A stretch of DNA of 64,000 bases from JADJOM01 sp046327715. GTDB lineage: Bacteria; Gemmatimonadota; Gemmatimonadetes; Gemmatimonadales; GWC2-71-9. The position numbers and the translations under genes are program-made. This document shows, one piece after another, positions 1-6,887 of the stretch. The notes beneath the pieces were generated by a model, which saw only the letters and a list, made by a program, of their open reading frames with translations, was not told where the DNA came from and searched no databases. Positions within the stretch are counted from its first letter, which is position 1; each line of letters opens with the position of its first letter. Location: NCBI GenBank assembly GCA_046327715.1, contig JAXLXY010000016.1:1-64000 (forward strand), read 5' to 3'.

Positions 1-16
1 CCCTCGCGGCCGGATC

Positions 17-83
17 AACCAACCGTCCAAGCCTCTAATCGCCTAATCGCCTAACCGCCTAACCGCCTAACCGTCCAACCGCC
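17..83. repeat. 8-bp minisatellite (AACCGCCT units)
   Basis: This is an imperfect tandem array of the 8-mer AACCGCCT (TAGGCGGT on the other strand), with variants AATCGCCT and AACCGTCC. The same family recurs at 3681-3731, 36871-36950, 50876-50930, 54900-54950 and 58207-58268, always outside or at the very end of genes. Confidence 0.85.
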
Positions 84-89
84 GCGTCA

Positions 90-117
90 TTGCCGAGCAG
101 GGGTTCCCGCGTAGCTT
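90..117 (+). promoter_or_regulatory. candidate sigma70-type promoter
   Basis: A -35 box TTGCCG (90-95) and a -10 box TAGCTT (112-117) are separated by 16 bp. The layout matches the better examples in front of tRNA-Ala and padR in this window. It would drive the DUF1566-like gene with a leader of about 40 nt. Confidence 0.45.
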
Positions 118-164
118 ATCGAGCGGCGTGTCGCGGTCGGCTGTTCCCCCTCCAGGAGGCTCCC

Positions 165-683
165 ATGAAATGGTGGCCGGTTGTGGTGGTGCCGGTGGCG
201 GTGCTCATCGGCTACTGGCTGTGCGGGCCGCAGTGCTGCGAGCGGTGGCTGTGGTCGGAGCGGCTGGCGGCGGCCACCCGCTTCGCGCCGGTGCTGGGCG
301 GCGCAGGAATCCTCGACCACGAGACGGGGCTGGTGTGGGAAACGGGCCAGGATCCGCTCGACCGGGAGTGGGTGATCGCGCGGGAGGTGTGCATGGACAA
401 GCGGATCGGGGACCGGAAGGGGTGGCGGCTGCCGACGTTCAACGAGCTGACCAGCCTGGTGGACTCGAGCCGAACCAACCCGGTGCTGCCACAAGGGCAC
501 CCGTTCACGGGGGTGAAGAACGGCCTCTACTGGTCGGCGACGTCGAGCGCGCTGATCGCGAGCCCGGGGACGCACGCGGTGGCGATGGACATGGCGCTGG
601 GTGACGTGAGCATGGTCAACAAGACGATCCTGGGCTCGGTGAAGTGCGTGCGGGGAGCGATGGCGGGGCCGACGGTGTACTAG
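165..683 (+). CDS. DUF1566 (Lcl C-terminal-like) membrane-anchored or exported protein
   Basis: The product is 172 aa. The ATG at 165 was chosen because AGGAGG lies 6 nt upstream (154-159); an in-frame ATG at 90 has no such site. The N-terminus has a hydrophobic stretch (residues 4-18) that could be a signal peptide or anchor. The body carries the pattern of DUF1566/Lcl proteins: a 'DHETGLVWE' strand, then 'RLPTFNELTSLVD', 'YWSATSS' and a C-terminal 'VKCVRG'. Members of this family are usually exported and are often attached to surface or adhesin proteins, but no biochemical function is established. It is followed by a repeat-filled intergenic region and has no operon partner. The family call is from motif recognition. 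Confidence 0.75.
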   Translation: MKWWPVVVVPVAVLIGYWLCGPQCCERWLWSERLAAATRFAPVLGGAGILDHETGLVWETGQDPLDREWVIAREVCMDKRIGDRKGWRLPTFNELTSLVDSSRTNPVLPQGHPFTGVKNGLYWSATSSALIASPGTHAVAMDMALGDVSMVNKTILGSVKCVRGAMAGPTVY

Positions 684-755
684 GGGGCGTGGGGCGCGGT
701 CACGACGATGTCCCCCACCCGGCCCGCCGTCCGGAGGGTGCTCGGCTTGCGGGGA

Positions 756-795
756 GGGGAAACGGGAAGCGGGGAAGCGGGAAGGGGGAAGCGGC
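756..795. repeat. 7-bp minisatellite (GGGAAGC family)
   Basis: Short array of GGGAAGC/GGGAAAC/GGGGAAGC units between the DUF1566 gene and the palindromic repeats. It is one of about twenty loci of this family in the window. Confidence 0.8.
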
Positions 796-808
796 GACCC
801 CCCGCCCC

Positions 809-895
809 GTCATTACGAGGGAGCGACGCGACCGAGGAATCCCTTCGGGTTTGCGGCGGACTTCGAGGGATCCCTCGCTGCGCTCGGGATGACAG
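809..895. repeat. ~85-bp imperfect inverted repeat, copy 1
   Basis: The left arm starts GTCATTACGAGGGAGCG and contains GAGGAATCCC. The right arm contains GGGATCCCTCGCTGCG and ends GGGATGACA. The two arms are near reverse complements, so RNA or single-stranded DNA from it could form a long hairpin. Other copies are at 935-1020, 35878-35970, 36967-37051, 54810-54894 and 58086-58177, with a half copy at 3741-3774. Confidence 0.9.
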
Positions 896-934
896 GTGCG
901 GGGTTCGGGCTGCCCTCCCGCCCACCCCCCGTCT

Positions 935-1020
935 GTCATTCCGAGGGAGCGCAGCGACCGAGGAATCCCTTCAGGTTCGCGGCGGGCCTTGAGGGATCCC
1001 CTGCTCCGCTCGGGGTGACA
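935..1020. repeat. ~85-bp imperfect inverted repeat, copy 2
   Basis: Same family as 809-895 and only 40 bp from it. The arms are GTCATTCCGAGGGAGCGCAG and the complementary CTGCTCCGCTCGGGGTGACA. No coding capacity is convincing across it, although open frames pass through. Confidence 0.9.
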
Positions 1021-1063
1021 GGTGGGTTGTTGGTGCCGCCCGCACCCAGCAGGGCCGAACACC

Positions 1064-1095
1064 AGAAGGGGCGGCGCCGCGGCGCCGCCCCTTCT
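1064..1095 (-). terminator. strong hairpin downstream of the Ro gene
   Basis: A perfect 32-bp palindrome, AGAAGGGGCGGCGCCGC followed by its complement, lies 6 bp after the Ro stop codon. The T-rich tail is better on the plus side (TTTTGT), so it may work in both directions. Its position fits a transcription terminator for the Ro operon. Confidence 0.6.
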
Positions 1096-1101
1096 TTTGT
1101 G

Positions 1102-2754
1102 CTACCCGCCGGTGGCGAAGTCGGCGATGACCGCCGGCGTGGCGGTATCGAACCCCACCACGTCGAGCATGCCGGCGTCCTCCGGGTCCGCGATGCTGAA
1201 CCCGTTCGACGCCATGCCGACCACGACCAGCCGGGCCGGGATGCCCATCCGCTCCCGGTACTGGCGGAGCGCCTGGGCGGGATGGACCCGCCCCGCCCAG
1301 GTCTCGCTGTCCGTATAGACCACGAACAGGTCGATGGGCCACCGGTGCCGCAGCGCCTCCAGCATCGGCAGCGCGCAGTCGGTGCCGCCGAAGCGGAGGT
1401 CGCGGATCCGCCGCACCACGTCATCCAGCCGCTGCCGCGGCGAGATGTCGAGGGTGGACAGGCCGCTGCCCAGCTGCGGCCCCCAGCGGCTCGGGTAGTT
1501 CCCCGCCGTGAAGGCGGTGAACAGGTGCTGCGGCTCGGTGGCCGCGGTGACCAGCGCCATCGCCGCCGACGCCTCGCGGCAGTCGAGGTACGCCAGGCCA
1601 TGCACCCGGGCCGACATCGACCCGGACACGTCGAGCGCAAGCAGCACCCGCCGGCCCGTGGTGGGCGCGTTCCGGAACGCCAGGTAGAACGCCCCGTCCA
1701 GCGCATCCACCACCTGCGGCACCGGCTGCCAGCTGTGCCGGCCCCGCACGCCGTGCCCCTGGCCGTAGGTCCGGAGCGCCGCCAGCACCGCGAGCGGGTG
1801 CACCCGCGCGGCCTGGAGCGCCTCCCGATCCGCCAGCCGGCCCGCGACCAGCCGGGCCGCCGCGCTGAAGGGGACCAGCAGCCCCACCCGGGTCATGACG
1901 CCGAGGTTCCGGATCATGGCCGTGTACGGCATCCCCTGCAGCAGCGCCTCCCACACGACCGCGTGGGCCAGCAGCGGCGTGGGCACCATCTCCCGGGTCA
2001 GGCGGTGCTGCGCGATGGTCCGCGCCGCCTCCACCGGCCCCTGGTGCTTGAGCGTCTCGACCGCCTCGATGGTGCGGACCACGTCCAGGTCGTCCACGCC
2101 ATTGAGCGTCAGCACGCTCTCCCAGCCGCGGGCGGCGTAGCGCAGGACGAGGTCGTGCGCCACGGTGGGGGCCCGGGGATGCGCCAGCCGCAGCGCGTCC
2201 CGGTGGGCCCAGCCGTCGCGGCTCGGATACTTGAGGACCTGGTGGAGCAGGTCCCGCGGGTCGCGCGCGGTGTACCACGCCGCCACCGCCCGCCGCACGC
2301 CCCGCCCCCAGCCCCGGAACGCCGAGACGTACTGGAGCCAGTGGAAGAGGTGCGTACCGGTCCGCGCCACCCGCGGCAGCGCGGCCAGCGCCGCGGCCCG
2401 GGTGGCGTCATTGCCCAGCCCCGCGGCGAGCGCCAGGGCGAACAGCGCCGGGTCGTTGCCCGGGGCGCGGCCCGCCTCGCTCACCTCGACGACCCGCCGG
2501 ACCACGCGCGCGCCGTCCTCCGCCAGGCACTCGACCACGGCCTGGGCGTTCTCGCGGGTGAGCTGGCGCTCGCCGACGTAGTAGGTCCCGCCCTCGCTGC
2601 CGAGGACCAGGAACCGGTCGAGCCGGGCCCAGCGGGAGACCGGCCAGGCGTAGCCCCCGGCGGAGTTGGGCACCTGGGTGGTGCCGGGGATCGGCTCGGC
2701 CTGCGGCGTCAGGAGCCGGCGCAGGCGCGCGGCAAAGTACTGGCTGTAGTCCAT
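1102..2754 (-). CDS. rsr: Ro60/TROVE-domain RNA-binding protein (bacterial Ro, Rsr)
   Basis: The product is 550 aa, close to the usual Ro/Rsr length. The ATG at 2754 follows a very strong AGGAGGT site (about 2761-2767), so upstream in-frame starts are rejected. The N-terminal two thirds is alpha-helical and repeat-like, as in the TROVE ring that holds misfolded RNA and Y RNA. The C-terminal third is a von Willebrand A domain with the MIDAS motif DVSGSMS (about residues 373-379) and a second metal-site segment 'YTDSETWAGR'. Known bacterial Ro proteins bind Y RNAs and work with 3'-5' exoribonucleases in structured-RNA decay. Two tRNA-like RNAs lie immediately upstream on the same strand (2890-3134), as expected of an rsr locus. 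No RtcB ligase or PNPase gene is in the window. Identification is firm; partners are inferred. Confidence 0.93.
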   Translation of the reverse strand: MDYSQYFAARLRRLLTPQAEPIPGTTQVPNSAGGYAWPVSRWARLDRFLVLGSEGGTYYVGERQLTRENAQAVVECLAEDGARVVRRVVEVSEAGRAPGNDPALFALALAAGLGNDATRAAALAALPRVARTGTHLFHWLQYVSAFRGWGRGVRRAVAAWYTARDPRDLLHQVLKYPSRDGWAHRDALRLAHPRAPTVAHDLVLRYAARGWESVLTLNGVDDLDVVRTIEAVETLKHQGPVEAARTIAQHRLTREMVPTPLLAHAVVWEALLQGMPYTAMIRNLGVMTRVGLLVPFSAAARLVAGRLADREALQAARVHPLAVLAALRTYGQGHGVRGRHSWQPVPQVVDALDGAFYLAFRNAPTTGRRVLLALDVSGSMSARVHGLAYLDCREASAAMALVTAATEPQHLFTAFTAGNYPSRWGPQLGSGLSTLDISPRQRLDDVVRRIRDLRFGGTDCALPMLEALRHRWPIDLFVVYTDSETWAGRVHPAQALRQYRERMGIPARLVVVGMASNGFSIADPEDAGMLDVVGFDTATPAVIADFATGG

Positions 2755-2889
2755 CGGATACCTCCTTTCGTCCAGCGGGGGACTGCTGCCGGGCGGATGC
2801 AGGGTGCGGTTCGGCCCCTGGTTCGCATGGTCCAGGGTCGAGTTGGAGCGATCACCGATCCGCGTCGACCCGCCCGGCATGATGTTGGG

Positions 2890-3003
2890 GCCAGCACGAG
2901 GCCCGGGAATCGAACCCGTCCTGCACCAGAGAACCCTCGGCCGTCGGCCCGTTGCCGGGCAAAGGATGGCGAGGCATTCCTCGGCTGACCCGCTCTGCAC
3001 TGC
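2890..3003 (-). ncRNA. tRNA-like non-coding RNA B (YrlA-type Y RNA candidate, divergent copy)
   Basis: This is read on the minus strand. It has a T-arm signature with loop TTCGATT between CGGG and CCCG (about 2903-2918). It also has a core hairpin GCCCG-GCAA-CGGGC, preceded by CATCCTTT and enclosed by the pairing CTCG/CGAG. The same core, in the same order, occurs in RNA A next door with different pairing bases, which is visible covariation. The acceptor stem is weak here (GCAGAG with CTC-g-TGC, one bulge), so the ends are approximate. It is too long for a tRNA and has no normal anticodon arm. The alternative is a decayed duplicate of RNA A. Confidence 0.5.
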
Positions 3004-3010
3004 ACTGCAG

Positions 3011-3134
3011 GGAGACCGGTGGGACTCGAACCCACGACCGGCAGGTTATCGATAACCCGGCGCCTGCGGCCCGATTCCGGGCAAGGATGCGGCACTGGTG
3101 TTTCTGCTGCTCTTCCACCTGAGCTACGGTCTCC
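3011..3134 (-). ncRNA. tRNA-like non-coding RNA A (YrlA-type Y RNA candidate)
   Basis: This 124-nt minus-strand RNA has three arms of a tRNA. The 8-bp acceptor is GGAGACCG/CGGTCTCC. The D arm is GCTC-AGGTGGAA-GAGC after TA at positions 8-9. The T arm is GTGGG-TTCGAGT-CCCAC. About 73 nt replace the anticodon and variable arms: GCAG pairs with CTGC, GTGCC pairs with GGCGC, a hairpin GCCCG-GAAT-CGGGC follows, and there is a palindromic hairpin GGTTATCGATAACC. No CCA is encoded. Bacterial YrlA RNAs are described as tRNA mimics encoded beside rsr, with a Ro-binding stem joined to a tRNA-like module. This copy sits upstream of rsr on the same strand, which supports that reading. A split or intron-bearing tRNA is the main alternative. 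Confidence 0.75.
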
Positions 3135-3178
3135 ACGACACCCCCGCCGACCGCCACCATCGGCGGCCGGCGAGGGCC

Positions 3179-3664
3179 CTACTTCCGAACCGCGAGGCGC
3201 CGGGTGACGAGCGCGCCCCGGGTGGGCACCCACGGGGCGACCCGCGGCACCCGGCCGACCTCCTCGACGAGGCGGTCGTCCTTGCGGTGATTGCACGAGC
3301 TGCACGCGGTCACCACGTTGAGCCAGGCGTCCGCGCCGCCCCGCGACCGCGGGACCAGGTGGTCCCGGGTCAGCCGCTCCCGCGGGGCCAGTTCCCGGCG
3401 GTGCCGGCCGCAGTAGACGCAGCGGTGGCCGTCGCGCAGGAAGAGGTGCTCGTTGGTGAGCGTCGCCGCCCGCGAACGGATCCGGCGGTGCTGGCGCAGG
3501 ACGACGCTCTTGGGCAGCGGGAAGACGAGGCGCGGGCTGCGCGCCACCTGGCCTTCCAGGATCTCGAGGATCTCCGCCTTGCCCCGCAGGTGCAGCACGA
3601 GGCCCATGAGGGAGGGCACGAGCTCGAGGGGCTCGCCGGTGGTGTTGTAGACCAGGCACAGCAT
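3179..3664 (-). CDS. HNH endonuclease
   Basis: The product is 161 aa. The ATG at 3664 follows AGGAGG by 6 nt. The C-terminal half is a compact zinc-bound HNH (beta-beta-alpha-metal) domain: C82-x2-C85, D101-H102 ('TRDHLVPRSRGG'), N116, then C121-x2-C124 and H126. The N-terminal 70 residues match the short leader common in stand-alone HNH proteins of the HNH_5 type. Such proteins are usually DNA nicking or cleaving enzymes of phages, mobile elements or restriction systems. It lies between a tRNA array and the two tRNA-like RNAs on the same strand, which hints at a mobile or phage-like origin for the locus. Whether it acts on DNA or RNA cannot be told from sequence. Confidence 0.85.
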   Translation of the reverse strand: MLCLVYNTTGEPLELVPSLMGLVLHLRGKAEILEILEGQVARSPRLVFPLPKSVVLRQHRRIRSRAATLTNEHLFLRDGHRCVYCGRHRRELAPRERLTRDHLVPRSRGGADAWLNVVTACSSCNHRKDDRLVEEVGRVPRVAPWVPTRGALVTRRLAVRK

Positions 3665-3680
3665 CAGGGACCTCCTTTCT

Positions 3681-3774
3681 GGGCGGTTCGGCGGTTAGGC
3701 GGTTCGGCGGTTCGGCGGTTGGGCGGTTGGGCCCGGACCCGTCATTCCGAGGGAGCGGAGCGACCGAGGAATCC
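3681..3774. repeat. 8-bp array (3681-3731) followed by half of the ~85-bp inverted repeat (3741-3774)
   Basis: GGCGGTT(A/C/G)G units start right behind the HNH ribosome-binding site. The left arm GTCATTCCGAGGGAGCGGAG follows without its matching right arm. The HNH leader therefore runs through repeat DNA. Confidence 0.75.
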
Positions 3775-3810
3775 CTGCCCCCTGTCATTCCGACCCTCCC
3801 CGCCCCTGCA

Positions 3811-3884
3811 TGACCCCGGGGGGAGTTGAACCCCCAGCCTCCCGGTTCGTAGCCGGGCGTCGTCGTCCGTTGGACCACGGGGCC
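3811..3884 (-). tRNA. tRNA-Arg (ACG)
   Basis: The acceptor GGCCCCG/CGGGGTC has one G-U pair. The anticodon stem CCCGG/CCGGG carries loop CTACGAA, giving anticodon ACG. The T arm is GGGGG-TTCAACT-CCCCC and the discriminator is A. The D stem is short (GTC/GAC) and the T loop is TTCAACT rather than TTCGA, so this is not a typical housekeeping tRNA. CCA is not encoded. It is the last of the five-gene array. Confidence 0.8.
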
Positions 3885-3904
3885 GAGCACTGCACACCAC
3901 GCGA

Positions 3905-3977
3905 TGGACCGGCCGGGAGTCGAACCCGGAGCCTCTCCCGTGCGAAAGGAGCGCTCTGCCACTTGAGCTTCCAGCCC
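3905..3977 (-). tRNA. tRNA-Ala (CGC), array copy
   Basis: The acceptor is GGGCTGG/CCGGTCC, the D arm is GCTC/GAGC, and the anticodon stem CTCCT/GGGAG carries loop TTCGCAC, giving anticodon CGC. The T arm is CCGGG-TTCGACT-CCCGG, discriminator A, no encoded CCA. The acceptor has two G-U pairs, and neither of them is at G3-U70 by strict position. A second, canonical tRNA-Ala(CGC) is at 37113-37185, so this copy is redundant in codon terms. Confidence 0.82.
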
Positions 3978-3987
3978 GCGACCGCCA

Positions 3988-4060
3988 TCAGGTGGGGCGG
4001 GCTCGAACCGCCTCCTCGGGGGGCACAACCCCGCGCTCTGCCTGGTGAGCTACGCACCTG
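3988..4060 (-). tRNA. tRNA-His (GTG), atypical
   Basis: The anticodon stem CGGGG/CCCCG carries loop TTGTGCC, giving anticodon GTG. The T arm is GGCGG-TTCGAGC-CCGCC. The acceptor CAGGTGC/CCACCTG has a C-C mismatch at its base and discriminator A. Bacterial tRNA-His normally carries an extra G-1 paired to C73, and neither is present here. Either this is a non-standard or decayed His tRNA, or it is not charged by HisRS. Confidence 0.75.
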
Positions 4061-4073
4061 CAGTGACTCCAAG

Positions 4074-4157
4074 TGCCGCCGGAGGGATTCGAACCCCCAC
4101 GGGCTCCATGGCCCACGACGTTCTGAGCGTCGCGCGTATGCATTCCGCCACGGCGGC
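4074..4157 (-). tRNA. tRNA-Leu (CAG)
   Basis: Class II tRNA with a long variable arm (GGGC/GCCC). The acceptor GCCGCCG/CGGCGGC is perfect, with discriminator A. The anticodon stem CGACG/CGTCG carries loop CTCAGAA, giving anticodon CAG. The T arm is GGGGG-TTCGAAT-CCCTC. CCA is not encoded. Confidence 0.88.
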
Positions 4158-4161
4158 TGAG

Positions 4162-4234
4162 CGGAGCCGGCGGGATTCGAACCCGCACACTCCCGAGCGA
4201 CAATCGGGCGCGCTGGCCTTTGCGCTACGGCTCC
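4162..4234 (-). tRNA. tRNA-Asp (GTC)
   Basis: The acceptor GGAGCCG/CGGCTCC carries discriminator G, as expected for Asp. The D arm is GCGC/GCGC, the anticodon stem CCCGA/TCGGG carries loop TTGTCGC, giving anticodon GTC, and the T arm is GCGGG-TTCGAAT-CCCGC. It is the promoter-proximal gene of the array, only 4 nt from tRNA-Leu. Confidence 0.87.
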
Positions 4235-5384
4235 CTCTCCTCCCATCTCCCATTCCCGTGGCACGACGAACGGCTGACGTCTCCACCCGGGAGTCGCGTG
4301 ATCTCGTGTGAACACGCCCTCCGTCCGCCGGCCACGGTCCTGCAATGCCAATCGCCCCACCCGTCGCGTGTGCGCGCAGGTGGGGCGATGGGCCATCCCC
4401 GTGGGGAGGTGTACCTGGACCGGCGGCCTCACGGTCCGGGGTCGGTGCCTCCCGCCTGCGTCATGTTGTCCTTCGCGTACCACGCCTTGCCTTCCCTGCC
4501 CGTGCGGCCGCCGGCTCGAATGGCCCGCCCGGCGACGCCGCGATCCGTGTCGGCCGCATCGGCAAGGCGATGCCGGCCGAACCGGGCGAGCCCCAGGCCC
4601 CGGCCGAGGCCGGAGCTGGCGCTGCCGCGGGGGGCCAGGAGGCCGCGCGGGGCGGGACGGGTGGGGCACGGCACTGTGGGCGTCATGGGACGGACAGGGC
4701 TCCGATCAGTGGTACGGTGGTACGGGTACCGGAACACAAAAAGTCGCGTCTCCGAGGTCTCCGGCAGCGATGTTCGGCTGCGGCGGCGCTGCGACTGCCC
4801 GGTGGGCAGCTGTCAGGCCGATGACCTACGGGACGCGACTCCCGGACAACGGGCAACAGTCTAGCAAATGGGGTGGAAATGCGCAATAGTGAATTCTGAA
4901 GGTCCATCGTGCGCAGCGGTACCGCACCGCGGCCACTGCCGCCACCTCCTCATCATGGATTGCCAACCGCACACCATCTGCCGCTGCGCCGCCGCGGCGC
5001 CTGCACCGATCTCGACGCGGCAGCCGAGTCTGGCCGCGAGCAGGTCGTGGCAGCCGTGTGCTGTGTCGTGGCGCAAGTACGGTTGGCGCTAGTGGACTGG
5101 CCAACTAAGAGGCTCGGAACTTGCGGCTTCGCGGCCGCCGCACACCTACAGCACGCGAATCTGCATCACACGGCCTCACTGCGGGGCCGGGAGCCCGCTT
5201 CCATGGCGGAAATCCCGCACGCGCCTCGGTCCACACGTCCGGAAGACCTGGCCTTGGACCCGGACAAGGCCTGGTGTCGAAGCATTGCCACAACAAGTGG
5301 CAGCCGCTGAAGACAGCCAACGCGCAGCAGTGTCACAGGCTCATACGAGTTTAGGGCTCTCCCTCACCCACGTGGAGGCTGATT
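4235..5384. other. gene-poor region with an 11-bp inverted repeat at 4351-4389
   Basis: No open frame here looks like a real gene on either strand. All have shadow-type composition and no ribosome-binding site. The one clear structure is ATCGCCCCACC (4351-4361) paired with GGTGGGGCGAT (4379-4389) around a 17-nt loop, located 117 bp upstream of the tRNA array. From about 4860 the base composition becomes visibly less GC-rich, up to the start of the HAF gene. The region could hold the leader or promoter of the tRNA/Ro locus and possibly a remnant of inserted DNA. Confidence 0.5.
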
Positions 5385-6626
5385 GTGAACCGACGAGCTT
5401 TGATCGCCATGCTTGCCCTGCCCGGCATCTTGGGGTGTGACGCCACTGAGCCCACAGCCACCACGGCGGCGGGAACTGCGCCCGCGAGCGTTGGTGCTGA
5501 GGCAATCACCCGAATTGACCTGGGAACCCTCGGCGGAGCCAATGCCTGGGCGGCGGATATCAACAATGCGGGGACGGTAGTCGGACGGTCCGACACGCCC
5601 CAGGGGTCGACGTTGGGATTCCGGTGGAGCCTCAAGGGTGGCATGGTCCCGCTCCCCCCGCTGCCCGGACACCACTGGAGCCGGGCGGATCAAATCACGC
5701 CCGCCGGGACGATCTTCGGCGTGAGTGACACGACTGGCGGATCGGGGCAGCGGGTCATCTGGAATGCGCAGGGCGTTCCCTCGCGACTCAATGTACCGTA
5801 CCCGGCGGGCACTACCTACGGCTGGATTGCGGTCATCAATGACCTCCGGCAAGCAGCCGGTGGAGCCGGCAGCAGCGACCTCTCTTCAAACGGGTTCTTC
5901 TGGAGCAGGCAGACAGGTGTCCTCGACTTCCTCCAGCGAACACCCGGGTACTACGAAGTCTTCCCTGCGGATTTGACATCATACGGTGTCGTGATCGGCT
6001 CTTATGTCGACTGCATGGTCGGGTGCTGGTATCGTCCTTTCAGCTGGTCTCTACTCACTGGGTTCGTCAGCCTTGGTCAGCCTCCGGAAGCCGACCCCTA
6101 TGGGCACTTCGGCGTCACTGCAATGAACGAACTGGGTGAGTACGTCGGGTGGGGGGACGCCCCCCTCTCCGGTGGGCTCTACTCGTATTCGTGGGGGCCA
6201 ATCCACGGGTTCAAGATCCTGCCGCCCCTTGATCCGACGGCCGAAGAGTTGGCATCCGGGTCAGCGATTGATCTCTTTGGCAGGGTCGTGGGCCAGGTTC
6301 TGCTCGAAATGCAGGACGTCAGCCGCCCGGTCGTTTGGCCAGTGTCGGGAGGGGTGGTGGATCTCGCACCCACTGATCCGTCAAGCGCATTTGCCGTTGC
6401 CATCAACGACAAGGGGATCGCCGTCGGAAGCACCCTCACGGCCTCGGGCTACCACGCCACGGCGTGGAAGCTCCCCGCTGGGCTCCAGGCGTCGCCGTCG
6501 CCTCAGCCGAGGAGCCTGCAAGGATCTACCCGGACGGGAACCTCCCGCCTCGCCGCGTGCTTCGATCGAAAGGTGGCGGCAGGCGGGCGCATTGCCTTCA
6601 TCGAGTGCATCTCACAGACGCGGTAG
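5385..6626 (+). CDS. HAF-repeat extracellular lipoprotein
   Basis: The product is 413 aa. The GTG at 5385 is preceded by GGAGG (5373-5377). The N-terminus is a short lipoprotein signal peptide with lipobox 'LPGILGC' (Cys at about residue 18). The mature part consists of about six HAF-type repeats of the form 'LGTLGG..AWAADINNAGTVVG', 'ITPAGTIFGVS', 'INDKGIAVGS', which fold as blades in predicted extracellular propeller-like proteins. It is probably anchored at the cell surface. Function is unknown; HAF repeats are common in secreted proteins of soil bacteria. The gene and its upstream region are less GC-rich than neighbours, compatible with recent acquisition. It stands alone. Confidence 0.82.
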   Translation: MNRRALIAMLALPGILGCDATEPTATTAAGTAPASVGAEAITRIDLGTLGGANAWAADINNAGTVVGRSDTPQGSTLGFRWSLKGGMVPLPPLPGHHWSRADQITPAGTIFGVSDTTGGSGQRVIWNAQGVPSRLNVPYPAGTTYGWIAVINDLRQAAGGAGSSDLSSNGFFWSRQTGVLDFLQRTPGYYEVFPADLTSYGVVIGSYVDCMVGCWYRPFSWSLLTGFVSLGQPPEADPYGHFGVTAMNELGEYVGWGDAPLSGGLYSYSWGPIHGFKILPPLDPTAEELASGSAIDLFGRVVGQVLLEMQDVSRPVVWPVSGGVVDLAPTDPSSAFAVAINDKGIAVGSTLTASGYHATAWKLPAGLQASPSPQPRSLQGSTRTGTSRLAACFDRKVAAGGRIAFIECISQTR

Positions 6627-6887
6627 CTGCCGGCCTGAGACCAGGGAGCGATGGGCCAAGGCGGAGCTCCCTGGTTTCGCCTCATAGCTGGCGAAGGCGT
6701 GGGCGCTGCGCCACGCCAAGGTCTCGCCTGACCACTGGTTCATTCGGCGCCGGTAGCGCAGTACCGCACCTCCCGGCACCCAGGGAGGCGGCCAAGCGCC
6801 ATCCACAGGCGAATGACGCCGCCCTGACGGCGCCCTTGTAGCCTCTGGGAAGGCGCCACCGAGCGGCACCTCTGCCCCGGACCCCCG

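Noticed and set aside
889..2988. Long plus-strand open frame of 699 codons
   Set aside because: It is antisense to the Ro gene and has the His/Arg/Pro-rich composition of a GC shadow frame. The minus strand carries a strong ribosome-binding site and a recognisable TROVE-VWA protein.
2890..3134. Two further ordinary tRNAs
   Set aside because: T arms and, in one, D and acceptor arms are tRNA-like, but there is no 5-bp anticodon stem with a 7-nt loop and the length is about 115-124 nt. A Y-RNA-type mimic explains them better.
3011..3134. Selenocysteine tRNA (because of the 8-bp acceptor)
   Set aside because: The D stem is 4 bp rather than 6, there is no TCA anticodon loop, and no selenoprotein genes are nearby.
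3785..4669. Minus-strand open frame of 294 codons across the tRNA array
   Set aside because: Its codons are tRNA genes and spacer. No start site or family resemblance is present.
4235..5384. Transposase remnant
   Set aside because: No frame on either strand shows a DDE or tyrosine-recombinase motif and no terminal repeats were found; only the composition shift is supported.
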